DNA of 64,000 nucleotides from Ficedula albicollis (lineage: Eukaryota > Chordata > Aves > Passeriformes > Muscicapidae), in contig NC_021675.1 in assembly GCF_000247815.1 (NCBI RefSeq), forward strand, positions 66,731,040 to 66,795,039, written 5' to 3'. The notes under the pieces are model-generated. The model was not told where the DNA came from, searched no databases, and was given only the letters and a program-made list of their open reading frames with translations. A program made the position numbers and the translations under genes. Within the stretch, counting starts at the first letter, position 1. Each line of letters opens with the position of its first letter. Below, piece by piece: positions 13,246 through 26,640 of the stretch.

Positions 13246-15871
13246 AGCTTGACCCAAAGCCTTGCCATTTGGAGACATGCAAAGGATGGCTCTGCCCTGC
13301 ACTGCAGGACAGTCGTGGTCCTTGAGGAGCCTTCAGTCTTGGCCACCATGAGGGACCCTGCAGCTGATTTTATATCACCACAGAGGCCCCCACCACTGCG
13401 GGCCAAGGACACACAGCACAGGTTTGGGCAAGCCAGACCCTTCTAGAACATGACTGCCAGAGAGGTGTCCACACCCTGGGTTATTTTAAAGCTCTCTCAC
13501 CACCATCACCCAGCGCCTCCGAGCCCTGCCCCAACCACAGAGCACCTGGCAGAGGAAAGTTTAATCCCACAGGGATGGACAGGAGGAGGAAGTGCACTTG
13601 GTGGCTGAAAGCCAAGAGGTGATGCAAGGCTGCTGGTCCAGCCAGTGCCACCCAACCCACCAGGTCCTGCTGGATCCCACAGAGCTGCTCCACACCTTTC
13701 TCTGAGCACAGGGCTCTGATGGCTGCCGGACATCCTGTAGGATGGTCTCGTCCTGCTTTTGTGGCCAGGTATGCTTTGCTTCCCTCCAGTGCCTGATGTG
13801 AGGGTGCTGGCTGGCCAACAGAGTTCTAGAAGGTCTGAAAGCCCTGAGAAAAGTCACAGAGCTGTCCCATAGTTGAAAGGGTCACTCACAGGAGACCTTC
13901 TACACACCTCAGACAGCAGCTGCCAGTGCTCCTGTCCTTGCTTTCTCAGCTGCAGGGTGCTCAGCACACTGGCTGGGCACCCTTTGCTCTCCCCAGGTAC
14001 AGATGCTGCTCTGCCCAGCTCCACATGCCCCATCCCTAAGACAAGGCCTTTTCCCTTATTTCTTCCTCTGCCCACCCAGTCTGGGGAAAAACTATTTCTT
14101 CCCCACTGCAGTTCACTAAGGGCTGTCTTTGGGGTCCTACATGCAGGACCCCCTAACAGTCTGTGTAATACCTGTAGCCATAAGAGGAAGCTTCAGCCTG
14201 GTACCTGCAGCAGTAACTCTCACACTCACTAAACCTGTCATCCCAGTCTGGATTTTCTTGTAATAATCAGACAGAAGTAAATGATTCACTTGTTGCTCAT
14301 CCGAAGTTTGCTTTTTTCCTCCTGGAAAGCATTTATCTGGGAGGGATAGACCTGAATTGCCCCTGTTTCCCAGTACTCCTCAGCACTGACCATGCCAGCA
14401 GAGAAGCCAGATGTGCCTGGGCATGGGATGGCAGGAGCAATCCATCATCACCTTTGTGTGCCTTCTCTAAAAACCTGCTGATTAAAATGAAGCCCTGCTA
14501 TTTCACTGTTTCAAGCCTCCTTGTCCCATTTCCCCCCAGTTTATTTCAGAGGACTCCCTTCCACCACCATCCAATAAACAAAAAGAGGGGGATTTTTTTT
14601 GCTGCTACACTTAGGCACGGTCCCTCTGGAGCTGCCTGTCTTTCCCAGAAGAGTGGAACATGAGGAAAAGGATTGCACCCGCTACTTGTGTCTGTTTATT
14701 TACAGTGTAAACAGCTTCTGTGCTGGGCCTTTGAAGAGGCGCCGCACATTTGTATGTCAAGATCCCTCCACGCTCTGTGCGGTTTTCCCACGTGATCTGA
14801 GCTCTTCAAAGAGGAAAGTTTGCTCCTTTGCCTCTATCCTGGAGAAAATGAGGAGGGCCAGAGTGATGCAGAGCCCTAGTTAGGGGTGTTGCCTCCAGTG
14901 AAGGAGGTTTGGGCTGAATTACCCTGTTTATGGTAACCTGATGCAGCTCTGCTAACGAGCAGTAATTTGGTAAATCCCCATTAGGCTGTTGATCATGAGC
15001 CCTAAAGTGACTCTCAGGAAGTTGTGGCTCCCACCAAACTGAGCTGAACTGCAGCAGCAGGAATAGCAACCTGCCTGGACTGTGTGCTGGTTTCGTATTA
15101 AATAGATGAAAATAGACAGATAAAGAGATAAATGGATAGATCATAGAAAAAATAATTAAATAACTTCTGGAATTCTCTCCCAAAATAGCTGTGCAGCAGT
15201 TATTTAAATGCTATAGGGCACAGTACCTGCTTGCAGGGGATTATCACCACTGCAAAATCAATATTTACTAAAAATCCCTTTGGTAAACTCAAGAAAGCCT
15301 TTTAATAAAACAAAACCAAGGCAGCTTCTCACCATGCTCACAACCTCTTGGGTCTGACAGAAGCAGTGATGGATGTCAGAAACCTTATCTTGGCAAAACA
15401 GCTCTGAACAATTCCCTAACCCCTGAACACGATTGTTATCCGCTAAGCTGCCTGCCTTACCTATTTACTATAAGCTATGAGTATGACCGTGTGCCCCAGA
15501 ATAAACTTAGGCTACTTTATCCTGTTGGTTAAAAATTAGATTTACATCGCTTCAAATTTAGGAATGGGATTTAGGTCATCCAGCAATTAACAAAATTTGC
15601 TCTTGTGTCTTGAAATGCTTGGTGGTGTGCTCCAAGGAGAGTTGGTGCACAGGCAATTTGTAGCCTGTGAGGTGCTCAGCAACCTGCTGACAAAGAAGAA
15701 AAATAGGTATATTCCCAAATCCCAGATCCATTAGTGTGCTTGCATGGATTTCTTTCTCCACCTCATGCTTCCACTGTCATCCCTGGGACTTGTTCTTTGT
15801 CTGGGACTTCTGCAGTGTGCTGTGGACATCTGCAGCTTCCCAGCACAGCTAAATCCTGCCAGAAGAGACCC
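13246..15871. other. Intergenic DNA; paired forkhead-like words near 14.7 kb
   Basis: No gene recognised. TGTTTATTTAC at 14693-14703 and TGTAAACA at 14706-14713 form an inverted pair of forkhead-type core motifs. The rest is ordinary unique sequence. Confidence 0.55.
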
Positions 15872-15992
15872 CATCCCAACCAAGCCTTGTGGGGTGCAGG
15901 GCACGGAGGCACAGGAGCACCAGTGGGAATATCATCCCAACCAAGCCTTGTGGGGTGCAGGGCATGGAGACACAGGAGCACCAGTGGGAATA
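15872..15992. repeat. 61-bp tandem duplication
   Basis: Units start at 15872 and 15933 (catcccaaccaagccttgtg), about 97% identical, immediately 5' of a CR1 3' fragment. Confidence 0.93.
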
Positions 15993-16007
15993 ATCTGGTA
16001 TTTTGCA

Positions 16008-16290
16008 TCAGAGGACCAGAGGAAATGGCTTCAAGTTGTGCCAGGGGAGGTTTAGGTTGGATATTAGGAAGAATTTCTTCAAAGGTTTGTCAAGCATCAG
16101 AACCGGCTGCCCAGGGCAGTGGTGGAGTCACCATCCCTGGAGGGATGTAAAAGATGTGTGGATGTGGCACTTGGGGACATGGTTTAGTGCTGGCCTAAGC
16201 AGTGCTGGGTTAACAGCTGATGATAATTGGTTAACCTGATGATCCTGAAGGTCATTTCCTAAAGGCCTAAATGATTTTATGATTTTATGT
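16008..16290 (+). mobile_element. CR1 LINE 3' fragment
   Basis: Contains aaatggcttcaagttgtgcc, the block around 'ggctgcccagggcagtggtg' (about 16105) and the 'catccctggagggatgtaaa' block, ending in a 'gattttatgattttatg' tail at about 16274-16290. It is 5'-truncated. It directly follows a 61-bp tandem duplication. Confidence 0.92.
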
Positions 16291-18445
16291 TTAGAAAACC
16301 ACCCTCTCCTGTCACCGCGCCTGCTCCAAGGACTCAGCTTTGCATGTAAATCTCTCAGTAATGCTCTGATTCAAGTCCTTCACAGTGGCTTATGGAACAT
16401 CCCTGAATGCTTTCCTGAACACCATGCACGACCTCCCCTGGGTGTGAGGGCTCCTGAGTGTCTCCTGTCCCTGGTGACAATTTTAAGAGACTTGCCTGTA
16501 GGCTGGTTGTGCCTGGCAAGTGGCTTTTGCTGATGAGTGGGGTGGGCAGGAGGACACAGGCCCTTTGCAACAGGTGTGGCTACCACAGTTCTGCTCAGGT
16601 ACCCCAGCATCACTCATGCTGCCTTCTAAGGAAAAAGGCCCAATAACTTCTGTGCTCCCAAGAGAATCCCTGTGGGAGCAGCAGAACAAAGCAGAGGCGT
16701 GTTTGCACACCAGCAGATCCCCAACCCTTGATGCCAAGCCCTGGGTTGAACCCCTCTGCCCCAGCAAAGCCCCCTCCTGACCTGGAGCTCTGCCGTGGGG
16801 CTCATGGGGCTCCACACAGCTGCAAACCCCCTCTGCCCCCATGGGATGGGGCAGGGGATGCAGCACTTTGGGGATCAAGGCTGCTGTGTGTGGGTGAGGC
16901 TGCCTCAGCCTGGAGACCCACCAGTTCATTTGTTTGTTTCCTTTCTGTATAGGATATTGTTACCAAAAAAAGAAAAAGAGTTTGGGGGGGAGAGACAAAA
17001 AAAGAGAGGCTGAGGCTAAATGATGAAAAGGCCTCTCCTGCAGCTATGAAATCCCGCCCGGAAGGCGGCGAGGGGAAGTGTCTTCCAGCGGGGTACAAAG
17101 CCAGCAGCAGAGCTTTGAACTCGGGGGAACTCCACAGCAGCACAGAGCCCTGCCAGGGAGCCCAGCTGTGCATACCTGAGCTGCAGCTGAGGGAGCTGGG
17201 GCCACATCCTGCCCCCGGCTCTGTGCTGGGACGGGAGCAGCACCAGGCTCACACCAGGGCTTTGCTGGGCAGCCACGGGTGGGATGTTTTCCCTGGACCA
17301 AAAACTGACCCTTCTTGAAGTTCTGTCTTGTTTTGGGATGGGTCACCCTGAGCTTGTCCCTGGAGTGTGATCCATGTCACAATCCCTCTGCTGTCCCCTC
17401 CCCTGTCCCCTGGCAGTTCATGTGTCCCCCTGCTCACCTCCATCACCACCACTGGGCTCTGGTTGTACCCAATACCCTTCACCACAGGTGCTCTGAATGC
17501 TCCAAACGGGGAGATTTTACTCAAATATGGCAACCAAAAAGCTGGGTTTGGAAGGGATCCCAAGTTACTTGGGGGAATTTGGGCAATTATCCCACCATAT
17601 CTTTTTTTTAAATTTTAATTTCACTCTAATGATTTCAGAGGTAACTTTTCCCCATCTCATTTACAAGTGAAAACACTCAGTTAACTAAACTGAGGAGGGA
17701 GTTTAAAAATTAATTTAGGTGCCTCAAAATGAAAGCAAACTTTGGGACAAGCAGTGGGCTCTGTGTGGAACTGGAAGCCAGGTGGGGGTGCTGCTGCTGG
17801 ACTTTGGTTTTTGCTGAAGTGTTCCTCACCTTGTCACCATTCCAGGGTGGGGTCTCTGGGGAAAGTACATCAGTATGTGGCCCCATTTTTTGTGGTGGAT
17901 CACAACTGGGCCAGGTAGGAGGAAGACAGCACTGTGAGTCTCCAGGAGAGCAGTGAAGCAGAAAGAACAGCATCAGGCTTGGGACCTCTTCTCCAAATTA
18001 CCCCTAATATCCCCAGCAGCAGCCTTTGCCTGCCAGCTGCAACACTTCTCCTCCTTTATCTGCAGCTAATCCCTTAAGCAGCCATTTGAAGAAGGTTTTT
18101 TTGTAGTATTTGCCCATGAAACAACTCCCAGATTTGCTGTTTTCTCAAGGACTTAGAGCCAGTGGATCATGCTGCTGTTCCCAGGGATCCGGTGACAAGC
18201 ACCTCCACCCCTGGGAAAACACTGCCCAGCCCAGAACAGATGGGATGCCACAAAATAAATCTCCATGTCGTAGGTATTTCTTGGGACTGTGATCCCCAAA
18301 TAAACATCCTGCCACTTGAACCTGTTGTGAAGAGCATGATGGTCACCATCCACAGGAAAGATGCCGTGACAAGCTGCCACCAGTCCAGGGATGGGGCAAG
18401 AGGATGGAGGTGATGGATTTTGGGCTGGTTTGGGATGGTGGTTTG
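16291..18445. other. Intergenic DNA, no gene seen
   Basis: Moderately GC-rich unique sequence. Open frames up to 148 codons overlap in several frames and show no domain. Confidence 0.6.
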
Positions 18446-18541
18446 GCTGGGGTTTGGCCTATCCTGGTGCTGAGGAGCAGTGGAACCAGGTTAGCTGGGG
18501 TTTGGCCTATCCTGGTGCTGAGGAGCAGTGGGACCAGGTTA
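18446..18541. repeat. 48-bp tandem duplication
   Basis: Units start at 18446 and 18494 (gctggggtttggcctatcct), nearly identical, at the 5' side of a CR1 fragment. Confidence 0.93.
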
Positions 18542-18559
18542 GCTCTGGTGTCCCCTCAG

Positions 18560-19018
18560 CATCAGAAGGGTGTGGACCTGTGGCAGCAACTCCACAAAGA
18601 TGCTCAGAGAGCTGGAGCATCTCTGCTATGGAGACAGGATGAGAGAGCTGTGCTTGTTCAGCCTGGAGAAGCTTCAGGGAGACCTTCCAGTGTCCAAAGG
18701 GGCTACAAGAGAGCTGGGGAAGGATGTTTTACAAGGGCATGGAGTGATGGGGCAAGGAGAAATGGCTTCAAACTGACAGAAGGCAGGTTTAGACTGAGTA
18801 ACAGGAAAAAGATCTTTATTGTGGGATAGTGAGGCGCTGGGACAGGTTGTCCAGGGAAGTTTTGGCTGTCCCATCCCTGGAAGTGTCCAAAGTCAGGTTG
18901 GATGGGGCTTTGAGTGACCTGGTCCAGTGAAAGTTGTCCCCGTTCCTGGCCAGGGATTGGAACCAGATGATCTTTAAGGTCCCTTGCAACCCAAACCATT
19001 CTGTGATTTTATGATTTC
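18560..19018 (+). mobile_element. CR1 LINE 3' fragment
   Basis: Typical avian CR1 3' sequence: ttgttcagcctggagaagc near 18656, then the 'cccatccctggaagtgtcca' block near 18870, a 'gatctttaaggtcccttgca' block near 18970, and the tail 'ccattctgtgattttatga'. It is 5'-truncated, the usual state for CR1 copies. Confidence 0.93.
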
Positions 19019-19369
19019 TGGGGTACCCACACTTAGACACACCCCACAGCAATTTTTATTTTTTTTTGTGCTGAGGGATAAAGCCTGGAGAGCCTGTGAA
19101 GGATGGACAAAGGGACCTTCCTGCCGTGCCTGGATTGCTCCTCCCAAGGCTGTGCACCAGAGTGACTCATCTGCCTTACAGCATCCGTGCAGGGACACCC
19201 TGGGACCACTCTTGAGCCACCCGGAGATGGAGGGGATTTCCTAGCAGCACACACCCCACCAGAGTGAGAGCACTGCCTGGACAAGGACTTCAAGATTCTC
19301 TCTCCCACCGAGGGTGAAACAATGCAACCATTTGAGCAGGGTGGTGCTTAATTAGCTTTTACTTGAAGG

Positions 19370-20310
<941 letters not shown>

Positions 20311-20950
20311 GTTAGCCCAAAATACCTCGTCACTTCTTTAAGGTCACCCTGAAGAGCTCAAATCTCAAGAAAATGGGATGCAGGACGCTGCTGTTCTGTG
20401 ACTTTCCAGTGAAAAACACTCAGCCAGGAGGGAAAAGGGCACTTTTCAATCCTCTGTCTCTCCAGACAGGACAGGATTTGGGGTGGGCAAAGAGACCCAG
20501 TTAAACGAGAAATAAGAACAGTTTAGGGATTCTTTTAAAATCCTCAGGGACAGACTGTGGGGGTTTATCCCCTGGGAAACAGTCTAGTGTCCGGACCCAG
20601 CCTGAATGATGAATTTTGGGGGCTGGCAGCACAAGCCCCTCTGACTGTCTCCTGGGGGAGACACAGATGTGCCTCAGTGCCACGGGAGCGCCCCGTGCCC
20701 GCGGGGTGAGCTGGAGGCTGCAGCACGGGGGGACAGCCCCTTGATAGGGGCTGGCACCTAAAAGGCACCAAACTTTCCCTCCGAGGGTAGGAGGGCAGAT
20801 TTTCACCCAGGAGAAGACGATATCTCAAAAAGATGCTTAGCAGGGATGGATGGTGCAATCACTCATGAGCATTTCTCCCTGCCCGCCTTGGTCTGAGAGC
20901 TCTCTGATTTTGGGGCAAGGCTGCCTTATTTTGGGCAAGGTTTTGAGCAT

Positions 20951-21000
20951 GTTGGAGACAGTTGGAGACAGTTGGAGACAGTTGGAGACAGTCGGAGACA
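20951..21000. repeat. 10-bp minisatellite, five units
   Basis: GTTGGAGACA is repeated four times exactly, then once as GTCGGAGACA. Confidence 0.95.
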
Positions 21001-21599
21001 GTCCTGCTCAGCCACAGCCACCCAAATACTCTTTTGGTGCAATCTGAGAGGATGAAAGTTCTGCAATAACCCACATGCCACTCCAGAGGGTCTCATGCAA
21101 TCTGTGGCTCATACCCCACATCTTCTCACTCGCTTTCCCTCCCTCCTGCCCTTGCTCTGCCTCTCTGACCATCTGTACCAGACAAACTATCAGAGCTCCC
21201 AACCAGAACTGCTTGCTTTGCTCTTTTCAAATCAAACTTCTGCTGGGAACTTGAACCTCACACTTAATTTGTGTTAATTGTTGTCGGGTTATTTTTTAAA
21301 TTTAATTATTGGTTTCAGAACACAACAGAAGGGGGGGTTGGGGGAAAAAGTAAGTAAGAAAGAAATTTTCCAGCCCCCTTTTTTTGCGAGTGCGTGTTTT
21401 CTTTCTTGTGGGAGGCATCCACAGTGGGATCACCTCTCCATGAGTCTGGGGGGTAAAAGGGGGTGCTGAGAGCCAGGAGGGGACTGAATGAAGCCCTCCT
21501 GCACCTTCATCCTCCCCAGAACCAGCATCCTGGGGATTTGGGAGAAGAGGCTGCGATGGCTTTGGTGCCAGCTCTTTCCCTGCGAGGCTGTGCTAATAG

Positions 21600-21695
21600 G
21601 AGTTTGTATGTGAGTGTGTGAGTGTGAGTGTGTTTGGAAGTGTGTGTGTGGGAGTGTGTGAGTGTGTGTGAGTGTATGAGTGTGTGTCTTGTGCG
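21600..21695. repeat. Degenerate GT/GTGA-rich microsatellite
   Basis: Imperfect runs of gtgtgagtgtg words with no single clean unit. Confidence 0.85.
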
Positions 21696-22479
21696 TTGGC
21701 CCTGCCTTTGAGATTTGCCCCTGGTCATTTCTGCTGGGAGGGAGCTGAGGTTGGTGCTCTGATGTGGGTGGCCCAGAGTTTGTTACCCGAGGACAGCCGG
21801 CTTACCTCTGAACTCCTGCCTTCCCAACGGTTGTTTCTCTGCTTGTGCCTGCTTGCATTTTTGCCGAGTGTCTTGCTGGATTGCCTTGACCCGAGCTAAG
21901 GCGAGCTGTTCCTCAGGGAAGGGGGTCAGGCTGGGGTGCCAGGGTGGTGGTGGTGGTGGTGGGGGTATCTCCCACCCCAAGGCTTCCAGCCGGCAGGCAC
22001 ACATAAATGTTTAGTCTGAGTAGAGCCAGCACCCATAGGGGTTCGGAGTTAAAAAGAAAGGACTTAAAGGCAGAAAACTCCCACTGTGCCATGGAGGGAG
22101 AACACATCAGAGGGAGGCAGTCAAAAGCCCCTAGAGGAAAGGCAACCTGACTCTTTGCCCCAAGGACCAGCAAAGTCATGAGCAGCTCGCCCAATCCTAC
22201 TTGCTGTAGAAGATAATGGGAAGCTTCCTTGGGGACTCCATAAGCACTTACCATTCCCTCTGTTACTTTTCTCAGCAAAAATAAGGGAGAATCACAAGAA
22301 CAAGAGAGTTTTTTTGGGGTGACGCATAATCTGCGCTGACGCCGAGCAGCCTCCAAACCCAAGAGAGAAGGGAGGGCAAAAATTCCTCCCTGACCCTGCA
22401 GGCAACCAGCTTATGCCTTGGAGCAGAAGATTTGATTGCCTTTTACCATTAGCTCTGCTTGCGTTGGTACAAAGAGTTA

Positions 22480-23010
22480 TAAAAATGATCCCCCCCTCGC
22501 CAAGCTCCCGAAGCACAAAGGCAGAGGAGCGGCAGCGCGGTGACCTGCGGCGGGGGGAGGACGGGGATGGCGATGGGGATGGGGATGGGGAGGGGGGTGG
22601 AAACACAGTGAAACAGAAAAAGATTGACCCAATATCACCCAAGCTGGAGAGACGTCGTTATTCCATTTAAGCCCGCTGAACAGTGCCACAGCAGGGAATC
22701 TGTCTGTCTTGGTTAAAGGTCTCGCTGCCAGCCCAGCCTTGGAAGTGCCAACACTAATCTGCAAATTGTTGCAAACCCTAAAGAGCCGCCGAGCTGGGAA
22801 CCTTCCTGCAGCCCAGACCCCTAAGGACCGGGATGCCCTTCCCCATTAACATCCCCGCTCCCCGCCGCCAGCCGGGCTCGGCCGGGCTCCGCTCCCTCCC
22901 CAGGGCTGCAGGAAAAATCCCGGGCGTTAAACCCCGGCTCCTGCTGGCAGCCCCATTGCAGCGGGAACGGGATGTTTGCCGCCGACAGAGGCTGCATTCT
23001 GCCCGGGGAA
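22480..23010. promoter_or_regulatory. CpG-rich patch without a recognisable gene
   Basis: Dense CpG near 22530-22560 and 22855-22940 (gctccccgccgccagccggg). Open frames across it have no recognisable domain. Possible orphan CpG island. Confidence 0.4.
22557..22602 (+). repeat. (GGGGAT)n G-rich tract, possible G-quadruplex
   Basis: Repeated GGGGAT words ending in a G-rich stretch give more than four closely spaced G runs. It lies in a CpG-rich patch. Confidence 0.6.
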
Positions 23011-23376
23011 ACTCTTGCATGCTCTGGAGTAAATTCGTGCACGTCTTTCAGATGAGTGTCTTCGGACAGAGGAGTGTCTTCCGAATAGAGGATGATTCCT
23101 TTGTCCTCTTCTGACCTCACGGATCACATTCAGAGCCTGTAGCTTTTGCTGAAATGCCTGGTTTTTTGGCCTGAAAAATCTCTGGTGCAACCTCTGGTGT
23201 TGGCCAGGAAGAGGGTAGTCACATGTGCTCTTAGACTAACAAACAGCACTGTTCTTCTAAGACCATGGGTAGCAATAATTCAGGGTCAGTGAAAAGGGCA
23301 TATCTAATAAGAGGACCTGGTCTAGATAAAGCCTGTTTTGTTTAGTGATTGTTCCTGTTCCACCAAAAAAAGAAAA

Positions 23377-23407
<31 letters not shown>

Positions 23408-26400
23408 GCAGCTAAAATACCTTGACTAGCATAATAGAAGAGGATGGATGTGGAAGCCTGGCTGTGGAGCTGGAGACAAGAGACATCAGAGAAAATAAAG
23501 TGATACGTGGAGAGGGATTGGGGATTGGGAAAGCCTGGGTTTAGCCATGTAAATCATTGCATCTTCGAGTAGGAGGCTGTGACATACCACCTTTCAGGCT
23601 GGCCAATTTTCCTGCATGTCCTAAAGACACCAGAAAACTTGTTGAGAGAGTCCTCATAGAGTCTATACATAGTGCTGGTTTTTTTTCAAGACAAACAGGA
23701 AACCCAAGGGTGAGATCTGAGTCCAAAATAAAAGACTGGGGCTGACAGAGGTGGTAAACAGTTATTCTTAGTAACCATATTTATTATTAAAAATATCAGT
23801 TGGAACAAGAAATGTGAACAGCAAATTTAGAGAAGCATGAATTCCTTTGGCAGGAGCTTTAGAAGCAGCCAGGGTTTTAGTCAGGTTTTTTGAGGTCTGT
23901 AATAAGGTGCCAAAAAAAGCACAAACATTCTTCAGAACATTAAAAAAAACAAAACCTAACAAAACCTCCAGTCAATCACAAAAGGGGAAAAAACAATGTT
24001 ACCATAAAAAAAATTGCACTAGGAGAAAAAAAGAAGGCTCCTAGAGCACTATCCTTAAGCCATGTAAAAATCAAAAAACCACTATGCAAAAAATAACCTG
24101 TCTGCACAGAAACTTGCTTATGCATATGACTGTAGCGTGTGCCTTTGCTTGTAGTAAACATGCCCTTTGCCTTCTGCTGATGACATGACACTGGCATGTC
24201 ACAGCTGATTTATAAACACAATTGGATTTTCAATCTTCAGGTCTAAATTCATTGCAGCAGACCCCAGCAGGCAATGTATCTCTGTTTATCTATAAATACC
24301 AGTTACGGTGCTTTCTTGGATAGAGGTGGGTACAGTAGGATGTTGTTTATTTTTACTCTCAGTAAGAGGAAGCCGTGTTTGGTATCAGTCGTCATCATGA
24401 GCTGAGTGGCTGCAGGGCTCTTTCGAGGGCTCTGAACTGCAGAATCAAAAATGCAAGCAATGCTCTGCAGAGAATCCTCCAGGTTCTGCAAGGACTCACC
24501 CTGCAGCTCAGCGAGAGCGAGGAAGAGGAGGACTGAGACAGGCTTAGAAAATACAGGTATTCCCAGCCAAGGGCAAGCTGGAGCTGCCTTGTCCGGGCTC
24601 TGAGGCTCCTCAGCAGCAGTGGGGCAGGTTGGGTGAGGGGCTGGGACTCGCTTCCTGCAGGTCCCTGCCCAGCTGGGCTGTGTAGGAGCACACGGGGAGT
24701 TCAGGCTAATTCAGCTCAGGATCACAGCGGCCGCAGCCACAGGACACTGCACGTGGAGCACTGCAGCAACATGCTGAATTGCCTGTCCTGAGGTACTGCC
24801 TCTGCAAGGAAGCTCTGGCCTCCAGCAAGCTCTCAAGGACCAGGAGCAGAGGCCTAGGCATGCAGGCTGAGAGTGGAGAGGTAAACCTACCTCTGGGCTT
24901 TCAGCATCTCTGCTGCAAGCCAGGAGCTGAAAAACCATAGGACTCTCCCTCTCCTGCCCTATAAAGTTACTTCCCTTGGAAGCCACCAGGCCTCCAGCTC
25001 CAGGCTTGAGCTTGAGATTAAGATATCCTGGTATGGGTCCTTAGAGTCCTGAATATCCTGGTGTTGGTTTAGGAAGCTTTGTTCACCAGGTTCTGGCGAT
25101 TCTTCCTGGCCTCAGTGGCATTTCCCTCCCCAGAGGGGGACCAGCTCACCTCACAGCCTGCAAGCCCTGAAATTTCCATCCTACATGGAAAGCTGAGAGC
25201 TGCTCAGGAAAATGGTCATCCTTGCTAGAGCTCCTGCAGCTAAAGGTAACGAAGCACCAGGTTCATGTAGGTAACCAGTGAGATCCTTGCTCTCAAACGT
25301 GCCCACGAGAGTCGAGAAGAGACAACCTTTTGCTGTAGCCAATGCTTGACAAGAGCAGAAAGGGTAAAAATGGCAAGGATTTAAAAGTGCTTGAAAAAGG
25401 CAGAGCACAAGGAGAAACAAAGCTGGGGAATAGCCCTTCATGTTCCCTGAGCTATTTAAAAGAGGCTTAAAGGGATTTGGTCAAAAAAATGACAAGAGAT
25501 TAGAAATAAAATCAAATAGCAGCTGTTATGTGCAGCCCTGTGTGGCTGGATAAGTGTAAGCATCAGAGATAATCGATATCCAGGTTGGTTTGATTCTGGT
25601 AGAGGAAGAGTGAAAGTGGAAGGAAGAAGGGGAAGAATTTGGTTGTCCATAGAGGGGCTGATGCTGCCTCCAGGACATGGGTGGGTGCATGGCCACAGGG
25701 TCCAGTACCAGGGCAGCACCTTGGCTCAGGCAGAGCAGCCCAGGCAGTTCCCCTGGCAGTGATAGTGAGCATGAGCCCTACGGGCTCCAGCCACCAAAAC
25801 AATGGCAGGAAAGGCAGCTCAGCTAGACTTTCCTCTTCTGCCTTCGAGGAAGAGGCTTCCCTGACTCTGTGACACAACACCAGCCTACAGGGGGAGGACA
25901 CCAAACCACTGTTTAGATAAGGAAAGTCTTTATCAAACAGAAAGGAATTTTTAAGAAGAGCTTCCGCTGGTGGCTCTGTGTTAACAAGATTTTCCCATGA
26001 GCGGTGATGTTTTATATCTAAATGGTTTCTAGTATGATAACATTCCCAGAAAACATATTTGGAAAGAGCCATAGATCCTCAAAGTCTTGCCAGATGGAAA
26101 ATAACAGCAGTAAATGCCTTGGTCTTAGACGAACTTCAAAGCCTTGGTGTCTTCTTGTCTGTCTCACACAAAATTGGGAATGTGCATGCAGGAGAGTGTG
26201 AAAGCACAGCGTGGGTCTGGTCAGTATAACCACAGAGCTTGGCCCCTCCCCAGGGAATCTCATGTGTGGCACAGCATGGCTTGGCAGAGAGATGGTGGAA
26301 CTGTTTCTCATTCTTGCCCTGTTTTATTGAGTGATCCTGGACACATGGCTGATGAGCCCTGTCTTGAGAGGAGCCTTTTGGATCACCCAATGGATACAGG

Positions 26401-26494
26401 TTTCAAGGTCTGGTCCCAAGTGTCTCCTGAGATGGACTCAGCATTGATAGACTTTTCTGGATGATTTCTGTGTGGTTTTAGGTCTCCTGCTCAG
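23011..26494. other. Intergenic DNA, no gene seen
   Basis: A-rich tract near 23.4 kb and AT-rich sequence to about 24.3 kb, then mixed. No gene or recognised element. Confidence 0.6.
23364..23407. repeat. A-rich tract with interspersed G
   Basis: Poly-A broken by single G bases, low complexity. Confidence 0.85.
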
Positions 26495-26640
26495 AGTAAC
26501 TGTGGATGCCTCATCCCTGAAGTGTTCAAGACCAGGTTGGATGGGTCTGATCTAGTGGATGGCAGCCCTGCCTATGGCAGGGAGCTTGGAATTGGGATAT
26601 TTTTGGTCCCTTATAACCCAAACCATTCTACGGCTCTTTA
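26495..26640 (+). mobile_element. CR1 LINE 3' end fragment, diverged
   Basis: Matches the CR1 3' end in order: 'cctcatccctgaagtgttca' near 26510, 'aggttggatgggtctgatct' near 26534, 'ggtcccttataacccaaacc' near 26606 and a degenerate tail. More diverged than the copies at 18.6 and 49.4 kb. Confidence 0.82.

Larger units (their letters stand above)
20311..22479. other. Intergenic DNA with minisatellite and GT-rich repeat
   Basis: Besides the 10-bp minisatellite, the GT-rich repeat and a short (GGT)n at 21943-21960, nothing recognised. Confidence 0.6.
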
